From positions 36,426,001 to 36,490,000 of the forward strand of contig BSWB01000004.1 of the NCBI GenBank assembly GCA_033239125.1: a DNA stretch of 64,000 nucleotides. The letters are read 5' to 3'. The notes below the pieces were generated by a model. The model was not told where the DNA came from. It searched no databases and saw nothing but the letters and a program-made list of their open reading frames with translations. The stretch comes from Fagopyrum homotropicum (taxonomy: Eukaryota; Streptophyta; Magnoliopsida; Caryophyllales; Polygonaceae). Shown here piece after piece: positions 12,734-26,221 of the stretch. How positions within the stretch are numbered: the stretch's first letter is position 1; every line of letters starts with the position of its first letter. Made by a program: the position numbers and the translations under genes.

Positions 12734-13550
12734 TGTAACACCCCGAATCCGCGGGATTCGGGATGTCACATTGGGCTAGGATCTCACAATGGATCCTGAC
12801 CCTAGCTTGACAACAAGTTCACTGGACCTTACAACATGGCACTGACAGATATAAAACAAATACATAAAACAGTATAAACTGTACGACCCAAAGTAAACAA
12901 CAACATAGCCGAGTATATAAAACGACATCCTCGCATAGGAGGTACAAAAGATCATCCTCACGCAGAGGGAAACACAACAACCCCAAACCAACCACCTAAT
13001 GTACGAGAGTCCTCGGCCTGTCACCCTGCCAGATCACCCAGTAGCGCCTAACCTGTAAACATCTACAACACGGTATGAAACCGTTAGCTAACCATACACA
13101 TATATAGGGTAATGCATAAGCACAATCACACATAGGGAAAGATAAACATATCAGCATGCTTTCACTCATTTACCCATTTATTCATCTCAATATAATGGTC
13201 ATTCACTCAAATCGTATAGATATAGTATATATGAAACTAGGTGACATGAGGACCGATACATCCTCGCCTCTGAGCCTGCTAGCCAACCGTACTAGTATCG
13301 GTCACACAATCCGTGTACCCTATGGGAGTGGATTGCGCCCTTCCTGTAAACCGGTCTGGCCTGACATCAGAGAACCTCCCAGACTCCACGGCGGGATGAA
13401 AGGGAAAGGTTATCACAGCCACGCAGTGGGGCAATCAATAAAACATAGGTCGGTAAATACGACATCACATGCTATCATAGCAAACATATAAGGCACACAC
13501 CACTCATACAAACACCCCATATAAGGATGGTAGCTAAGTAAGTCCTACGG

Positions 13551-13559
13551 ACTTACCTC
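13551..13559 (-). promoter_or_regulatory. Putative 5' splice donor in B LTR (left)
   Basis: On the minus strand this reads GAG|GTAAGT, within a hairpin of stems GTAAGTCC/GGACTTAC (about 13537-13558). It lies about 820 bp before the sense end of the LTR, matching its position in families A and D. Confidence 0.5.
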
Positions 13560-14257
13560 AACCTCGTATAAAGCTCAACCACAACTGGATCACCTCAACA
13601 CTGGAGGGACAACACAGCCTATAGACAAGGCATAAAGAGATGTCACATCTCTTATCAAACAAAGGGTCACACCTAGACCCAAAGGGATCCATAGGGATCA
13701 TATACATCCTATAACCTCGAATAACATGCTAAACCTAAAAGCCACATCAGGGCATAAATCCAACTCATGATATCATCACCAACTAAAATCCCATAATTAC
13801 CAGAATAATGTAACGAGCATAAGTGGAAATTCCAATTATCCATTTTAACCAACTCAAGGTCAATTTATACTAACCCGCAATACGGAAAACGAATAAATTC
13901 ATAACTTATTTGTTACTAACCCGATATACGAACCGGAAGAAGATCCAGACTCCTAGCGATACGGGGAGTAAGAGCGCGGTATGAAACCTTACATTTGATG
14001 ACTTGCGGTGGTCCGTTGGCGCTCCGATAGCGGTAAACGGAAGCTTTACCAAAAAGTTAACAAACGGAAAATAGATTTGTACCACGATGTAGAGGACAAG
14101 ATAAGGGACTCGTTGATACAAGCGGATTTGAAAATGGATCAAAAATGAATGATTTGTGAAAGGTTGAAGATGGAGCGTACGTTTCGGCGATACTTCGCCT
14201 GAAAGAATTGCAATTGCAATTGCAATTGAAGAAGAAGATGATACAGCGGCTGCCCAT

Positions 14258-14330
14258 GCCTCTATATATATATAATATATTATTTTATATTATATTATAT
14301 TATATTATATATAAAATATAATATAATAAT
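14258..14330 (-). repeat. AT-only tract in B LTR (left)
   Basis: A run of TATA and TATTATATTA repeats with no G or C for over 60 bp. It is a possible TATA region for minus-strand transcription, but no start site can be read from sequence. The right LTR has the same tract at about 21354-21426. Confidence 0.6.
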
Positions 14331-15654
14331 ACTTATCCAAGATATTTAATTAAAACACGGTTATATTTTCCGATCTCCAAACTTTATGAAACTGGAATAT
14401 AAAATCCGGAATATTATCGGGATAATTAATTCATAACTATCTTGTAAAATGGGCATTCCTAAGCCACCTTTCTTAGCCGTTAAGAAACGAAATAGCGACT
14501 CTTTTGGCCGTTTTGCCTCTCCATGTTATTTCATATCTAGGATATATCCGATGTCCTGATCATTTCTCTCAACTGCATTTTTATTAATTGGAGCTCCCAA
14601 ATGCTCCAAATAACACCGGAGGGTAAAAATAATTACCCGGGGGAAAAAGTAAAAATTTCCCCAAACGTCCAAAATTACGCCAGGAATATAACGGTGGGAC
14701 TCTTACTCATCACTTGCGAAATCTTCGCGAGTTATATGGCAATTGCTATCAACGATTAAGTTAATCAACATTAATTAGAATTCGGAAATCCTAGCTATTA
14801 CATCACACACCCCTAAAAAAAAGTTTCGTCCCGAAACTTGAACAATTCCCAAATTCTCTCGGACCCATACGCCGAGGTATAACTCTCACTCTTTCTATCG
14901 GAGGTATCACATCTCCGTTCAAAAGATCACAACCTATAACAATCTATAACCTCAAGTATAAACATGGAGGAATCATCACTCCAGGAAACAAGGCCATAAC
15001 GCTACCCAAAGGCGTAGAGGAATCACGTCTCTCGCCATACCACATCACAAGGCATAGAGGAAGCACATCTCTAGCCAAAACATATCACATGCATAGAGGA
15101 AATACGTCTTTAGCCAACCCATAAACATATATATCGCATGGAGGAATCACATCTCCACTGAACTATGTCCATCAAGGTAGCATGGAGGAAAGAACCATCT
15201 CCAGCTGAATCCTAATCCCACTCAAATAGCATGGAGGAAAGAACCATCTCCAGCTATAAATATGATCATACTCGGGTAGCGTGGAGGAAGTAATCATCTC
15301 CAGCTATAGCATACATCACGCTAGCACATCAAGATCTACTAAGATCATAAATCACATCACATCTAGCATGGAATAACACATCAAGGCATATAAGCACATA
15401 AGCACAACATTCATCAAGATAGCACTAAGATCTACTCGTGCACCCACAAATGGGCCTGTCCCAACATATACTCTGGATAGTTCCTCAGGACACTATCCTC
15501 AGTCTCTCACATAGCCTCTTCAGGTCTTCATCTCGACCATCATATCCTCAATATGGAAATGTCTTTCGAATGCAAGTGTTTCATATCTCATTCCAAGAAT
15601 GTAATCGAATGCTCAACAAAAGTGTGGTTGGACTCAACCACCAAATCATCGTAA

Positions 15655-15790
15655 CTCACAAGGTGTTTCGAGTCTGGTATATACTTCCTCAGTTGAGACA
15701 TATAAAACATTGGGTGGATATCCTCTAATCTCATAGGCAAAGCTAAACATCATGCTACCTTCTCAGTACTAGTCGATCTCGAATAAACCA
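15655..15790 (-). pseudogene. Integrase C-terminal fragment of element B
   Basis: The minus strand reads IHPMFYMSQLRKYIPD, the typical conserved end of plant Ty3/gypsy integrases of the Tekay/Del type, where a '(V/I)HPVFHVSxLRKY' block precedes any chromodomain. Upstream (plus 15735-15790) the matching YxGPFEI block survives as YDGLFEI with stops after it. It is a non-functional pol remnant. Confidence 0.75.
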
Positions 15791-16856
15791 TCATATTGGA
15801 AACTCAGTTCCCTTTCCATATTAACATGTTTAACGTCTCGCAGCTGAGATACTTACTGCCGGACATGAACTCTCGCTTGAACTTTAGAGGTTAACGCCTC
15901 TTGTCTACATATAATATCTACCGACTATGTACAACTAACATCCTTCCTTCAATCAACGTTACTTGAACTATAAAATCCTGAATCTGGTCAGGTGTTATTC
16001 CACTACTACTGCTAGATCACTTCTAGCATAAGGATATACGACATCTATGTCTATATATATTGCCTCATAGGGCCATCCCAGAAAGATGCACGTCCTTCAT
16101 TGTTATATAATAAACTCATTAATGGAAGGAAATATAACCATCCACGTTTCCCATTCGACTTACAACTTATAATAGATCTTTAAGATCTAGATGATCCTCT
16201 CTAATTGACCATCTGTCAGGGGGTGAAGTGTAGTCATGAGGTACAGACTCGTCCCCAAAGCAGTCTGAATCTGCTGCCTAAAATCTCAAAGTAAAAACAT
16301 CCATCTCGATTAGAAATGATCGTTCTCGGTATATCATGGAGTCTCACTATTTGTCTAGTGTACTCCTCAACCAATTCATTCACTAGCCACGTTCTTCTGA
16401 TAGAAATGAAACGTGCCAGTTTTATTAATTTGTTACCAACAATCCAGATAACATAAATCTTCTACTGGGTCACAATCCCATAAAAAAGTCCATAGAGATG
16501 TCCTCCCAAATTCTACTACTGCACTGGTAGTGGGTGGGGCTTATCTCTAGATCGGAAATACTCTATCTGGACCTGCTGACATGTCACACACTATATCACA
16601 AATTTGGTTATATCGGCTTCATACAATATAATCGTCTCATCTCGTGGTACATCTTACTTGTACCTGAATGTACTGAATAAGGCGTACAATGGGTATACAT
16701 AATATTCTGTCTCCATCTGCATCAGCAGGAACACAAAAGCGGTCATGACTCTTCATCAGTCCATCTACTCCTATGGAGAACTATGGTGCCTCAGTACGAG
16801 ACATCCTTTCTCTAAACCTTGTCAAGGCCCGGCAGGTCTCCTGCTTCTGTTGGACC

Positions 16857-17060
16857 TCATCCAACAAACCAGGTAGAACCTCTGAGGTATAAATGGGTAT
16901 CCTTATCAAGGAACTGATTGTCCAACTCTAGCCAAGCTAGATCTCTTTGAAGCTGAGGTTGAACTATCAGTCTCACAATCATCTTCTCTTGGAGCGTCTT
17001 TCCATTCAAGTTATCGGCGACAACATTCAACTTCTCTGAATGATATGAAATCTTCAAGTC
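16857..17060 (-). pseudogene. RNase H to integrase linker fragment of element B
   Basis: An open stretch of about 66 codons on the minus strand starts with ISYHSEKLNVVADNLN, matching the Ty3/gypsy RNase H end 'YHPGKANVVADALSR'. The following residues resemble the linker before the integrase zinc finger. Flanking sequence is out of frame or stopped. Confidence 0.75.
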
Positions 17061-17689
17061 AAAGTCTTGATCAACTTAAGCTCTTAATACTAGCGGTTAT
17101 TCAACCCCTGTTGCATAAAATATACTTCAGATTTCTATAATCTATAGAAATCTGACATGAAGATCACACCGGTACGGTCTTCAAAATTTAAAGGCTTGAA
17201 CTACCACTACTAACTCTAAATCATGAGTCGAGTAGTTCTCATCATACGTTCTCAGCTGTAAACACACATATCAATAACCCTACTCCTTTGTAGTAATACA
17301 CATCTCAAACTTAGCTAGGATGTATCACCGTAAATCACGGGATCCCAAAAATCTTCTAACTACAACAGAATAGAAGCAGAGGTCAAATGCCTCCTCAACT
17401 CTTCAGAACATAGACACACTGCTTTCATCACGTAGTTATGGTGGTCTTCTCAAAAGACTCGCAAATGAATACATAATCATATAAAATCCTTCGTCAAAGC
17501 ATTGGTAGCAATCGGCTGAGCCGAGAAAACTACGTATTCCTTAATGTTCATTAGTATCTCCCATGTTACAACATACTTAATTCTCGCCAGGTCAACCATG
17601 ATCCCACTGGTGGAGACAACATGGCCTAAAAAGGCTACCACTGGCATCTCAACTTACACTTAGAGAGCGTAGCATACAACCCTCTATCT

Positions 17690-17870
17690 CTCAAAATCTG
17701 TAGAACGATCCTCAGACGATCGGTCTACTATTCTCTGCTATGAGAGTATACCGACATGTCATCCATGGAGTCCACCACCAACTAATCAAGGAAGTCGATG
17801 AAGATACTATTCATCAACTCCATAAAAACTACTAAAACATTTTTCAACCCAAATGACATCACTACAAACT
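17690..17870 (-). pseudogene. Reverse transcriptase core fragment of element B
   Basis: The minus strand reads VVMSFGLKNVLVVFMELMN, matching the RT motif 'VMPFGLTNAPAVFMDLMN'. SMDDMSVYSHS follows, in place of the catalytic 'FIDDILVYS'. The two aspartates remain but stops interrupt the frame on both sides. It is a broken RT. Confidence 0.8.
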
Positions 17871-18884
17871 CGTAGTGTCCATAACGGGTATGGGATATTA
17901 TCTCATACACATGTTACTCTCTCATCCATGACTAGGGATATCTTGAGCACAAAGGAATCTTGAAAACACAATTGCTTCTTGAAGCTAACTCATCAGGTCG
18001 TCAATACGGAACATGGAATGTACTAGGGTAAAAGAAGCCCGTTTCAGTCAACTTTTCAAGTTATCAGTACAATATCTCAACAAGCACCATATAGTGTGGC
18101 TTTCCCATTCAATCTTGTATCATAATTCAACTCGATAACAATGTCCACACTCCGCTAAGGTGACAACTAGACGGTTCAGTAACACGTCTATAAACTCATA
18201 AACAGTTGGAATACCTTCCAATGTTGGACTATCTTGCTCCTTCATGGTATAACACTAGAAGGCGTCACATCCCTGTGCTATCAGCTCGATGCTCGTATAG
18301 TCCTGATGACAAACCCGTCTCTTCAAAGGTCTTAACCTCAGAAGACCTCTATTTAACTCAACTCAGTAAAAACTATAATAGTCTTACTATCAAAAGCTAA
18401 CACCACATGATATCTATTCATCCAAACCATACACATAATGACTTCCTCATGCACCTACGACATGACAAAGAAGTCTACAACCATACACGGGTCCCTGAAA
18501 TAAGGGAACAAACACGCATCTCACGGGTATCTCAGACCCAAAAAGGTAATCTTGTAAAGGAAAATCCACCTTCTACTATATACAAAAATTCAACCATTAA
18601 CGCATGCATCGAAAGACATGAAGTGCATAGCACTCACTACAAGCAAAACTCCACCAGGTAAACCATTAACGAGAATGGTACCTATAACAACTAACACTCG
18701 TAGCTTCACTACATATCATCACTCAATGTCAGATACATGCTCCTCAGGTATCACTAAGGTCATTACTATAGCCTCCACTTCCACTCTTTCTGCACCGGAA
18801 AGAGGAAGGTCTTGCTGGGAAGAAACACCACCGTGCTGACAGAAAGGGCCAGATGGCCTAGCTCACCACAAGTGAAACAAGCTA

Positions 18885-19400
18885 TCAGTGCCAAAGGGCA
18901 CACAGAACGCAAATGATCTGGATAGCCACAACTGAAACATAATCATCCCATCCTTGCAACCTGTGCAACTGAAGGGTAACTCGACCTTCGTCGTCCACCT
19001 GAAATGATCTCACTCTTGAAGGAAACCTGTAAAGACAATGCCTTGCCCTGTCGACAAAACTTCGCTCTATGCCCTGCTTTACCACACGTAAAGCATATGA
19101 TGGGCGCCTTTCGGCACACAACTCGCTAGTGTCCCAACTTCCACGCAATTAAAACACTGTAGTTCCTTGCTAGTCATCTTCATGGCCAAAGGATCACTAG
19201 ATTGTCCTGATATTGGACTTGGTTCCCCATTCATCATCTTTGCTTCTCTAGTAACTGATTCAGTCCATTGCTTCTTTCCGGATCTAGAAGCTTCAGTTGA
19301 TCTCACAATTGTTGGTAAATCCGGTGTGGATTTACCCGCTATCACCGCTTCATATACTTGTTACATATATTCTCGAAACTCGGATCTACTCATGGAGACA
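18885..19400 (-). pseudogene. Gag C-terminus with broken zinc knuckle, element B
   Basis: On the minus strand two overlapping frames cover the end of gag. One contains CFNCVEVGTLASCVPKG, a CCHC knuckle in which the histidine position is altered. The following frame carries a second knuckle-like segment and a serine-rich tail. A frameshift separates them, so intact Gag is not encoded. Confidence 0.75.
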
Positions 19401-19813
19401 CGATCAGCCTCTTCAAACTCGTTCTCTGCCATAGGCGAAACAACAGCGGAAACTGGTCCCTAACTTATCACCACCGGAGGAAGAGGGGGGGTGTACCCCT
19501 ACCTCATCCCACTACAAATACTACTGTAGTCTGAGTCATCTGTAGGATATACGCACCTAATCTTATAAGGCTATATATATGCCATAGGTATCGATATGTA
19601 TATAAAAAATCCACATAATCCATAGTACACACAGATATATATACATATCTACGCTGCAGAGATCCATGGCAGAGGTGACGACTTCTCGTACATTCTATCC
19701 CAAAACCACACTTAAAACCAAAACCTTTGAAAACGTCAGATCCCATGTGGGCTCTGTTTATTTTACCTATCAAACCTCATTGCAGGTAGCAAGTGCCATT
19801 GTTGTCAACCTGG

Positions 19814-19825
19814 GCTCTGATACCA
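19814..19825 (-). other. Primer-binding site, element B
   Basis: TGGTATCAGAGC on the minus strand, followed by CCA; complementary to initiator tRNA-Met and 4 bp from the 5' LTR end at 19830. Confidence 0.9.
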
Positions 19826-19829
19826 ACTC

Positions 19830-21898
19830 TGTAACACCCCGAATCCGCGGGATTCGGGATGTCACATTGGGCTAGGATCTCACAATGGATCCTGACCCTA
19901 GCTTGACAACAAGTTCACTGGACCTTACAACATGGCACTGACAGATATAAAACAAATACATAAAACAGTATAAACTGTACGACCCAAAGTAAACAACAAC
20001 ATAGCCGAGTATATAAAACGACATCCTCGCATAGGAGGTACAAAAGATCATCCTCACGCAGAGGGAAACACAACAACCCCAAACCAACCACCTAATGTAC
20101 GAGAGTCCTCGGCCTGTCACCCTGCCAGATCACCCAGTAGCGCCTAACCTGTAAACATCTACAACACGGTATGAAACCGTTAGCTAACCATACACATATA
20201 TAGGGTAATGCATAAGCACAATCACACATAGGGAAAGATAAACATATCAGCATGCTTTCACTCATTTACCCATTTATTCATCTCAATATAATGGTCATTC
20301 ACTCAAATCGTATAGATATAGTATATATGAAACTAGGTGACACGAGGACCGATACATCCTCGCCTCTGAGCCTGCTAGCCAACCGTACTAGTATCGGTCA
20401 CACAATCCGTGTACCCTATGGGAGTGGATTGCGCCCTTCCTGTAAATCGGTCTGGCCTGACATCAGAGAACCTCCCAGACTCCACGGCGGGATGAAAGGG
20501 AAAGGTTATCACAGCCACGCAGTGGGGCAATCAATAAAACATAGGTCGGTAAATACGACATCACATGCTATCATAGCAAACATATAAGGCACACACCACT
20601 CATACAAACACCCCATATAAGGATGGTAGCTAAGTAAGTCCTACGGACTTACCTCAACCTCGTATAAAGCTCAACCACAACTGGATCACCTCAACACTGG
20701 AGGGACAACACAGCCTATAGACAAGGCATAAAGAGATGTCACATCTCTTATCAAACAAAGGGTCACACCTAGACCCAAAGGGATCCATAGGGATCATATA
20801 CATCCTATAACCTCGAATAACATGCTAAACCTAAAAGCCACATCAGGGCATAAATCCAACTCATGATATCATCACCAACTAAAATCCCATAATTACCAGA
20901 ATAATGTAACGAGCATAAGTGGAAATTCCAATTATCCATTTTAACCAACTCAAGGTCAATTTATACTAACCCGCAATACGGAAAACGAATAAATTCATAA
21001 CTTATTTGTTACTAACCCGATATACGAACCGGAAGAAGATCCAGACTCCTAGCGATACGGGGAGTAAGAGCGCGGTATGAAACCTTACATTTGATGACTT
21101 GCGGTGGTCCGTTGGCGCTCCGATAGCGGTAAACGGAAGCTTTACCAAAAAGTTAACAAACGGAAAATAGATTTGTACCACGATGTAGAGGACAAGATAA
21201 GGGACTCGTTGATACAAGCGGATTTGAAAATGGATCAAAAATGAATGATTTGTGAAAGGTTGAAGATGGAGCGTACGTTTCGGCGATACTTCGCCTGAAA
21301 GAATTGCAATTGCAATTGCAATTGAAGAAGAAGATGATACAGCGGCTGCCCATGCCTCTATATATATATAATATATTATTTTATATTATATTATATTATA
21401 TTATATATAAAATATAATATAATAATACTTATCCAAGATATTTAATTAAAACACGGTTATATTTTCCGATCTCCAAACTTTATGAAACTGGAATATAAAA
21501 TCCGGAATATTATCGGGATAATTAATTCATAACTATCTTGTAAAATGGGCATTCCTAAGCCACCTTTCTTAGCCGTTAAGAAACGAAATAGCGACTCTTT
21601 TGGCCGTTTTGCCTCTCCATGTTATTTCATATCTAGGATATATCCGATGTCCTGATCATTTCTCTCAACTGCATTTTTATTAATTGGAGCTCCCAAATGC
21701 TCCAAATAACACCGGAGGGTAAAAATAATTACCCGGGGGAAAAAGTAAAAATTTCCCCAAACGTCCAAAATTACGCCAGGAATATAACGGTGGGACTCTT
21801 ACTCATCACTTGCGAAATCTTCGCGAGTTATATGGCAATTGCTATCAACGATTAAGTTAATCAACATTAATTAGAATTCGGAAATCCTAGCTATTACA
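19830..21898 (-). mobile_element. Family B right LTR (5' LTR)
   Basis: This 2069 bp LTR is nearly identical to 12734-14802. The right target-site duplication ATTGC (21899-21903) differs by one base from ATTGT at 12729-12733. Its putative splice donor is at 20647-20655. The near-identity of the two LTRs points to a recent insertion, although the internal region is heavily broken. Confidence 0.92.
20647..20655 (-). promoter_or_regulatory. Putative 5' splice donor in B LTR (right, 5' LTR)
   Basis: GAG|GTAAGT on the minus strand. This copy is in the transcribed 5' LTR, so if it is used it would be the leader donor of B transcripts. Confidence 0.5.
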
Positions 21899-22922
21899 AT
21901 TGCGGACCCTCGAGTTCACCAATATCATTCTCTCTCATTCTTCCTCCTTGGTTGGTGTAGTTCTATAATGCCACCTTTATAGAAAGTCGTTGTCTAAATT
22001 TTAGGTTGCTATCGTATTTGATACTTGCGTCCTGATTTCCATAAAAATTCTTGCATCTTTGAGGAAGTCAAACCGTCTCTATGATGATTTATTTCTCGTC
22101 TTTAAAATCATTTGTCAATGTCTGTCTTTGTACTCCTTTAATTCTTCGCCTCGGGTCAGCACCTTATCTTCTTTGTACTCTCCTGCCCATGCTTGCATGT
22201 GGCGGCGTCTGCCTTGATTGTAACATCTTTTAGTCGGCAAATCTTGGTTGTACTCCGTTCTGTATGATTCTTGTTCCCTTATCGTTATCTCTAATCTGAT
22301 CTCTTGTCGTATCTTGCGTGGTTATTCTAATTCATCTCTCGGCTTCATCCGATCAAGTCCCTTGTATGACTTCTTATTCCTTCTATGTGAGCTGACTCGG
22401 GATTTTATTTTTCATCGGATTGTACTTGTGGTGAAAATTATCTCAACAACTTTACTTCATTTCCCACTCGTTCTTCGGATGATTCATATGGTCGCCAAAA
22501 CGCCCACCAGAGTATAATACTCAATCCTAGGTCTGAATCCGTTGTCTCGTGTTGAAAATTCTTCCAGTTCGCTACGGAATTATCATGAGGCGATAATCGC
22601 TTCATGATATCATAACTAAAGGATCTAAAGTATCCTTTAGGATACTAAAGTGCTACACATATACATATATATAATCATACCTTAAGACATATCGATATAA
22701 CTCTAAAATACTAACATCTATCATTCCAAGTTGCAGAGGTCCACGGAGAACGATGGTGGTCCAACGTACTACTAACCCAACAACCCGACTATGCACTTGT
22801 GTAAAAACAGAAATCCGTTTTGAAAATCTTAGACCCCTTTCGGGTTCTAGTTATTTTATACATTCGGTCTTTCAGAAGATTTCAAGTGCCATTGTTGCCA
22901 ACCCAGAGCTCTGATACCATGT
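21899..22922 (-). mobile_element. Family A internal region, copy 2, right part
   Basis: This resumes the A internal after the B insertion, starting with the 5 bp target duplication and then continuing the copy 1 sequence from about 5787. It holds the primer-binding site at 22908-22919. Together with 10105-12733 it makes a complete 3.65 kb A internal. Confidence 0.9.
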
Positions 22923-25900
22923 TGTAACACCCCAAATTCTCGGAACTCGGGGAGCTACTGGTTAGGACCTCACAATGGGTCCCGACCTTGGTTTAACAAC
23001 AACATTACTTGGATCTTACAACAAGGCACAAATGTATTTAAAACAATTTCTAAAACATAATATTTTTAATGGTATAAACGTACACATGTGACAGCCTTAC
23101 AAACAATTATATAAAGATACATAACATGCATGACGTATGGAAGACTCCCCCGTCCCCATCTAATGAGTACGTGGACCCGGCTGACCATCCGTTCCGGATC
23201 TCTCTGCAACTGTCTATCTCTACAGATCTACAACACGGATAAACCGTTAGCTAACTATCCAAATATAAGCAAAAATGATAACAGCACAAACACAAGCAGA
23301 AACAAAATAAACAAACATCATGCTGGCACTCAACCGTTTATTATCTATTATTTAAGTGATTTACATTATTCAATTTAAATTGTGGCACGAGAATTATTAT
23401 TAGTTCTCGCCTCCGTTCCTTATCCAACTGGTGTAGGTCTAGCTGACTTCCACTGGTAGCATCACTACAAACCACGTATGGACTAGTCCCGAAAGAAACC
23501 CCCAGCGCCCCGCGAGCTACTGAGCAGAATGCCACCGCCCGTTACTCTTAGGCCAAAATATAGGTCGGTAATTATATATCACAACCTATCTCTCTAACAT
23601 TTCAATCACACACCACCATCATCATTTATACTCATATTTAGCAGTCAGCTAAGTAAGCCCAAAGGACTTACCTGATATAACGCTCGACTCTCTGTAAACC
23701 AACTCGCTCTGTAAACTGTAGCAACTCAATTGCCTGTCAAAGGAGATAAGTGCATTAGCACACTCCTACGTAGTTAGAAGTCTAAGACTTCTAAAATAGA
23801 ATAATATATTAAGACATAACTAGTTGCAGTATTAATTTAGGGTAAAATGACCATTTTACCCTTGGTCCCGAAATTCCCGAAAATTCTAAAATTCATGTCT
23901 AAACTCCTATTTGAGATTCTAAAATCATATTCTAACTCCCAAAGTTTCGTTGGGTTCCAAGCTGACATTTTTCCTATGTTACTATTTTCCGGGAAATCGT
24001 AAAGGTCTAACTTCGATTCCAAATATAAAATTCGTAACCGCTTATGAAAATTCCGACTTAAATCCCTAGATTATCTATGATGTCCTATATAACTTTAGGA
24101 GAAATAATTTCTCCAAACTGTTCATTCAACAGTTTTATAAAAATTCCTAAAGTTGACTACTCTCTTTACAAATTCTATACTTAGCCAAAATCTGAGTATA
24201 CTTTGAAAAATCATAACTCCTAAACCACTCACTGGATTTATCCCAAATTTTGATATGTTCTACTATAAAATCTTATCTATAATATATCCAAAATTTAGCT
24301 GCAAAGGAGATCAAAATCCTATTTAAAACTATTTCCCAAAACCGAATTTCAGCACAGCAGAAAAACTGCTTACGACTCACTCTTGGAAAAATCGTAAATC
24401 CCAAACCACTCGCTGGATGCCTCTCAAATTTTAATATGTTCTACAACAATATGTAAACTATATCATATCCAAAATTCAAGTCCAACGGATATCAAGAGCT
24501 TATTCAAAATCATCTCACAAAACAGCGTCACTTGCTGTTTTCCCCAACACTCAGCACGTATTTAAAAACGTCAACTTTGAAACACAATAACTCTCAAACC
24601 GTAACTCCGATTCTTCCCAAATTTTAATATGATCTACAACCAGATGTTAACTATATCATATCAAAAATTCAAGCCTAACAGAGATCAAAAGACTATTCAA
24701 AAGTATCTCACAAAACAGCATCTCATGCTGTTTTTCTCAACTCAGCACATTTATAAAACTGAACTTTGAAACCCCATATCTCTCAAACCGTAACATGGAT
24801 TCCTCTGAAATTTTAGTATGATCTACTATACTATATCAACTATAACGTGTCAGAAATTCAAGTCTAACAGAAGTCAATAACTCCTCCAAATTTATTCCAC
24901 AAAACTGCATCTCAAGCATATTTCCTCAACTCAGCACACTAAAAGAAAACTGTATAACTCTCCAACCGTAGCTCGGATTCCTCTCAAAATTTAATATGTT
25001 ATACTATACAATACCAACTTAGACATATCCGGAAATCAGCCAAAAATAAGGAGTTTAGCTTACCCAAAAATGGACCCGAAGTTAACTGCTCATCACTTTA
25101 CAACCCAGAAAACGCAGCAAGGTGAAGTGAGGTCCTTACCGGCAAATCAAAACCCGACAAACTCGCGTGTAAGCGGAAGAAGGGCGAAGATGCTCTTCTG
25201 TTATTTCCGCCTCAGCGGATCTGGGCTTCTTTTGCTGTTTGCTGTCACTGGAGTGCTAGACGGCTGGCTGTTTTTCTGAAGCAGGAGAAGATTGAAACCC
25301 GTGGACAGAAGGGAGAGAGAAAGACGGATCTGGCTGCGTGGAAGAAGGGTACGCACTCGCTGAGCAGGAAGGGAAGGTTACAGCTTTGTACACAAGGAAG
25401 GAAGGTTGACAGTAGGGTAGTATCTTACCGGAGGCGCCGTCTGTAGTAGGCTGAGCGATTGATCGGCTTCTGTTGGTTCTCGATGAAGCGTGCAGTGGCT
25501 TGGGGCGCAGAGACGGGGCTTCAGCGTCAAGTGCAGAAGGGCGGTATGGAAGTGGTTGTGTGTGGCGCCTGCTGCCTGGCTATAGGTCGTCGACTGTGCA
25601 ACAGAAAAGTCCTCAGCACGTCGTTTGCCTCAGGAAGGGAAAGAGGGAGATCGGTACTCACCTGATCGATGCAGACGGCTCAGCAGATCGCAGGAGCGGC
25701 AGCGGTGCCGGCGGCCTGTGCAGCGTGTTGAAGCAGTAGCGCCTCTCTTGATCCCGGTGAAAGTGAGACGGTGAGCAGAGGCGAGGATGGGAGGCGGTAA
25801 TGATGTCCAGACGTGCAGCAGTTGTGCAATAGGAAGGAGAATGGTTTAGCGTTGAATTAGATTAGGGCAAAACAAGGGTTAGGTTAATTATTTAGGGTTA

Positions 25901-26221
25901 AGGTAGATTATGGGCTGGGCTAAAAGTTGTATATACTGGGCTTAAACCGGTGGGCCTGCTCATCTAAATAGCGATTAAATGAGTCGTTAAATTGTACGGA
26001 ATTACTCTTCGTTTTTCAAACTTACGAATTTATTATTAAATTTACATATCTATCATTTTATATGAGTAAAGTTACAATATTTATCACTTTATGTGAATTA
26101 AGGTCACATAAAATGATAGAATTTAGTGTTGTTTTATTTTGTTTAAAATTAAGAAAGGTTAGCGGATCGGAATCCGGTTCGCTCGGGTTTTAAACTGAAA
26201 TTAAATTTTCCGGGTATTACA
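22923..26221 (-). mobile_element. Family A LTR, copy 3 (complete, shared by two units)
   Basis: A 3299 bp LTR with the same ends as copy 2. The tandem repeats lie at 24205-25049 and the splice donor at 23666-23674. A C-to-A change at about 25258 puts a stop in the short sense-strand ORF that copies 1, 2 and 4 keep open for 85 codons. Confidence 0.93.
24205..25049 (-). repeat. About 185 bp tandem repeat inside A LTR copy 3
   Basis: Five-unit degenerate array equivalent to 1141-1985. Confidence 0.8.

Larger units (their letters stand above)
12734..14802 (-). mobile_element. Family B left LTR (3' LTR)
   Basis: This 2069 bp LTR begins TGTAACACCCC and ends CTATTACA. A polypurine tract on its right, read on the minus strand, makes it the 3' LTR. 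It differs from the right LTR at only two sites I could find, both C/T (13247 versus 20343, and 13351 versus 20447). It contains a terminal inverted repeat-like hairpin (CCCGAATCC..GGATTCGGG), a splice-donor hairpin ending at 13559, short TTGCAA repeats near 14205-14228 and an AT-only tract (14258-14330) that could hold the promoter. Confidence 0.92.
14803..19829 (-). mobile_element. Family B internal region (Ty3/gypsy, decayed gag-pol)
   Basis: This 5027 bp internal region carries, in minus-strand order, a primer-binding site (19814-19825), a gag zinc-knuckle remnant (about 19345-18885), RT (about 17870-17690), RNase H (about 17060-16857), the integrase C-terminus (about 15790-15655) and a polypurine tract by 14803. 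The order RT-RNase H-integrase identifies Ty3/gypsy. Every domain has stops, frameshifts or altered key residues, so it cannot make a functional polyprotein. Confidence 0.88.

Noticed and set aside
13156..13491. 111-codon plus-strand frame in the B LTR, repeated at 20252
   Set aside because: Antisense to the element, with no recognisable motif; its recurrence is explained by LTR duplication.
14204..14228. CRISPR-like short repeat (CAATTG units)
   Set aside because: It is a plain six-base tandem repeat in a plant LTR with no spacers.
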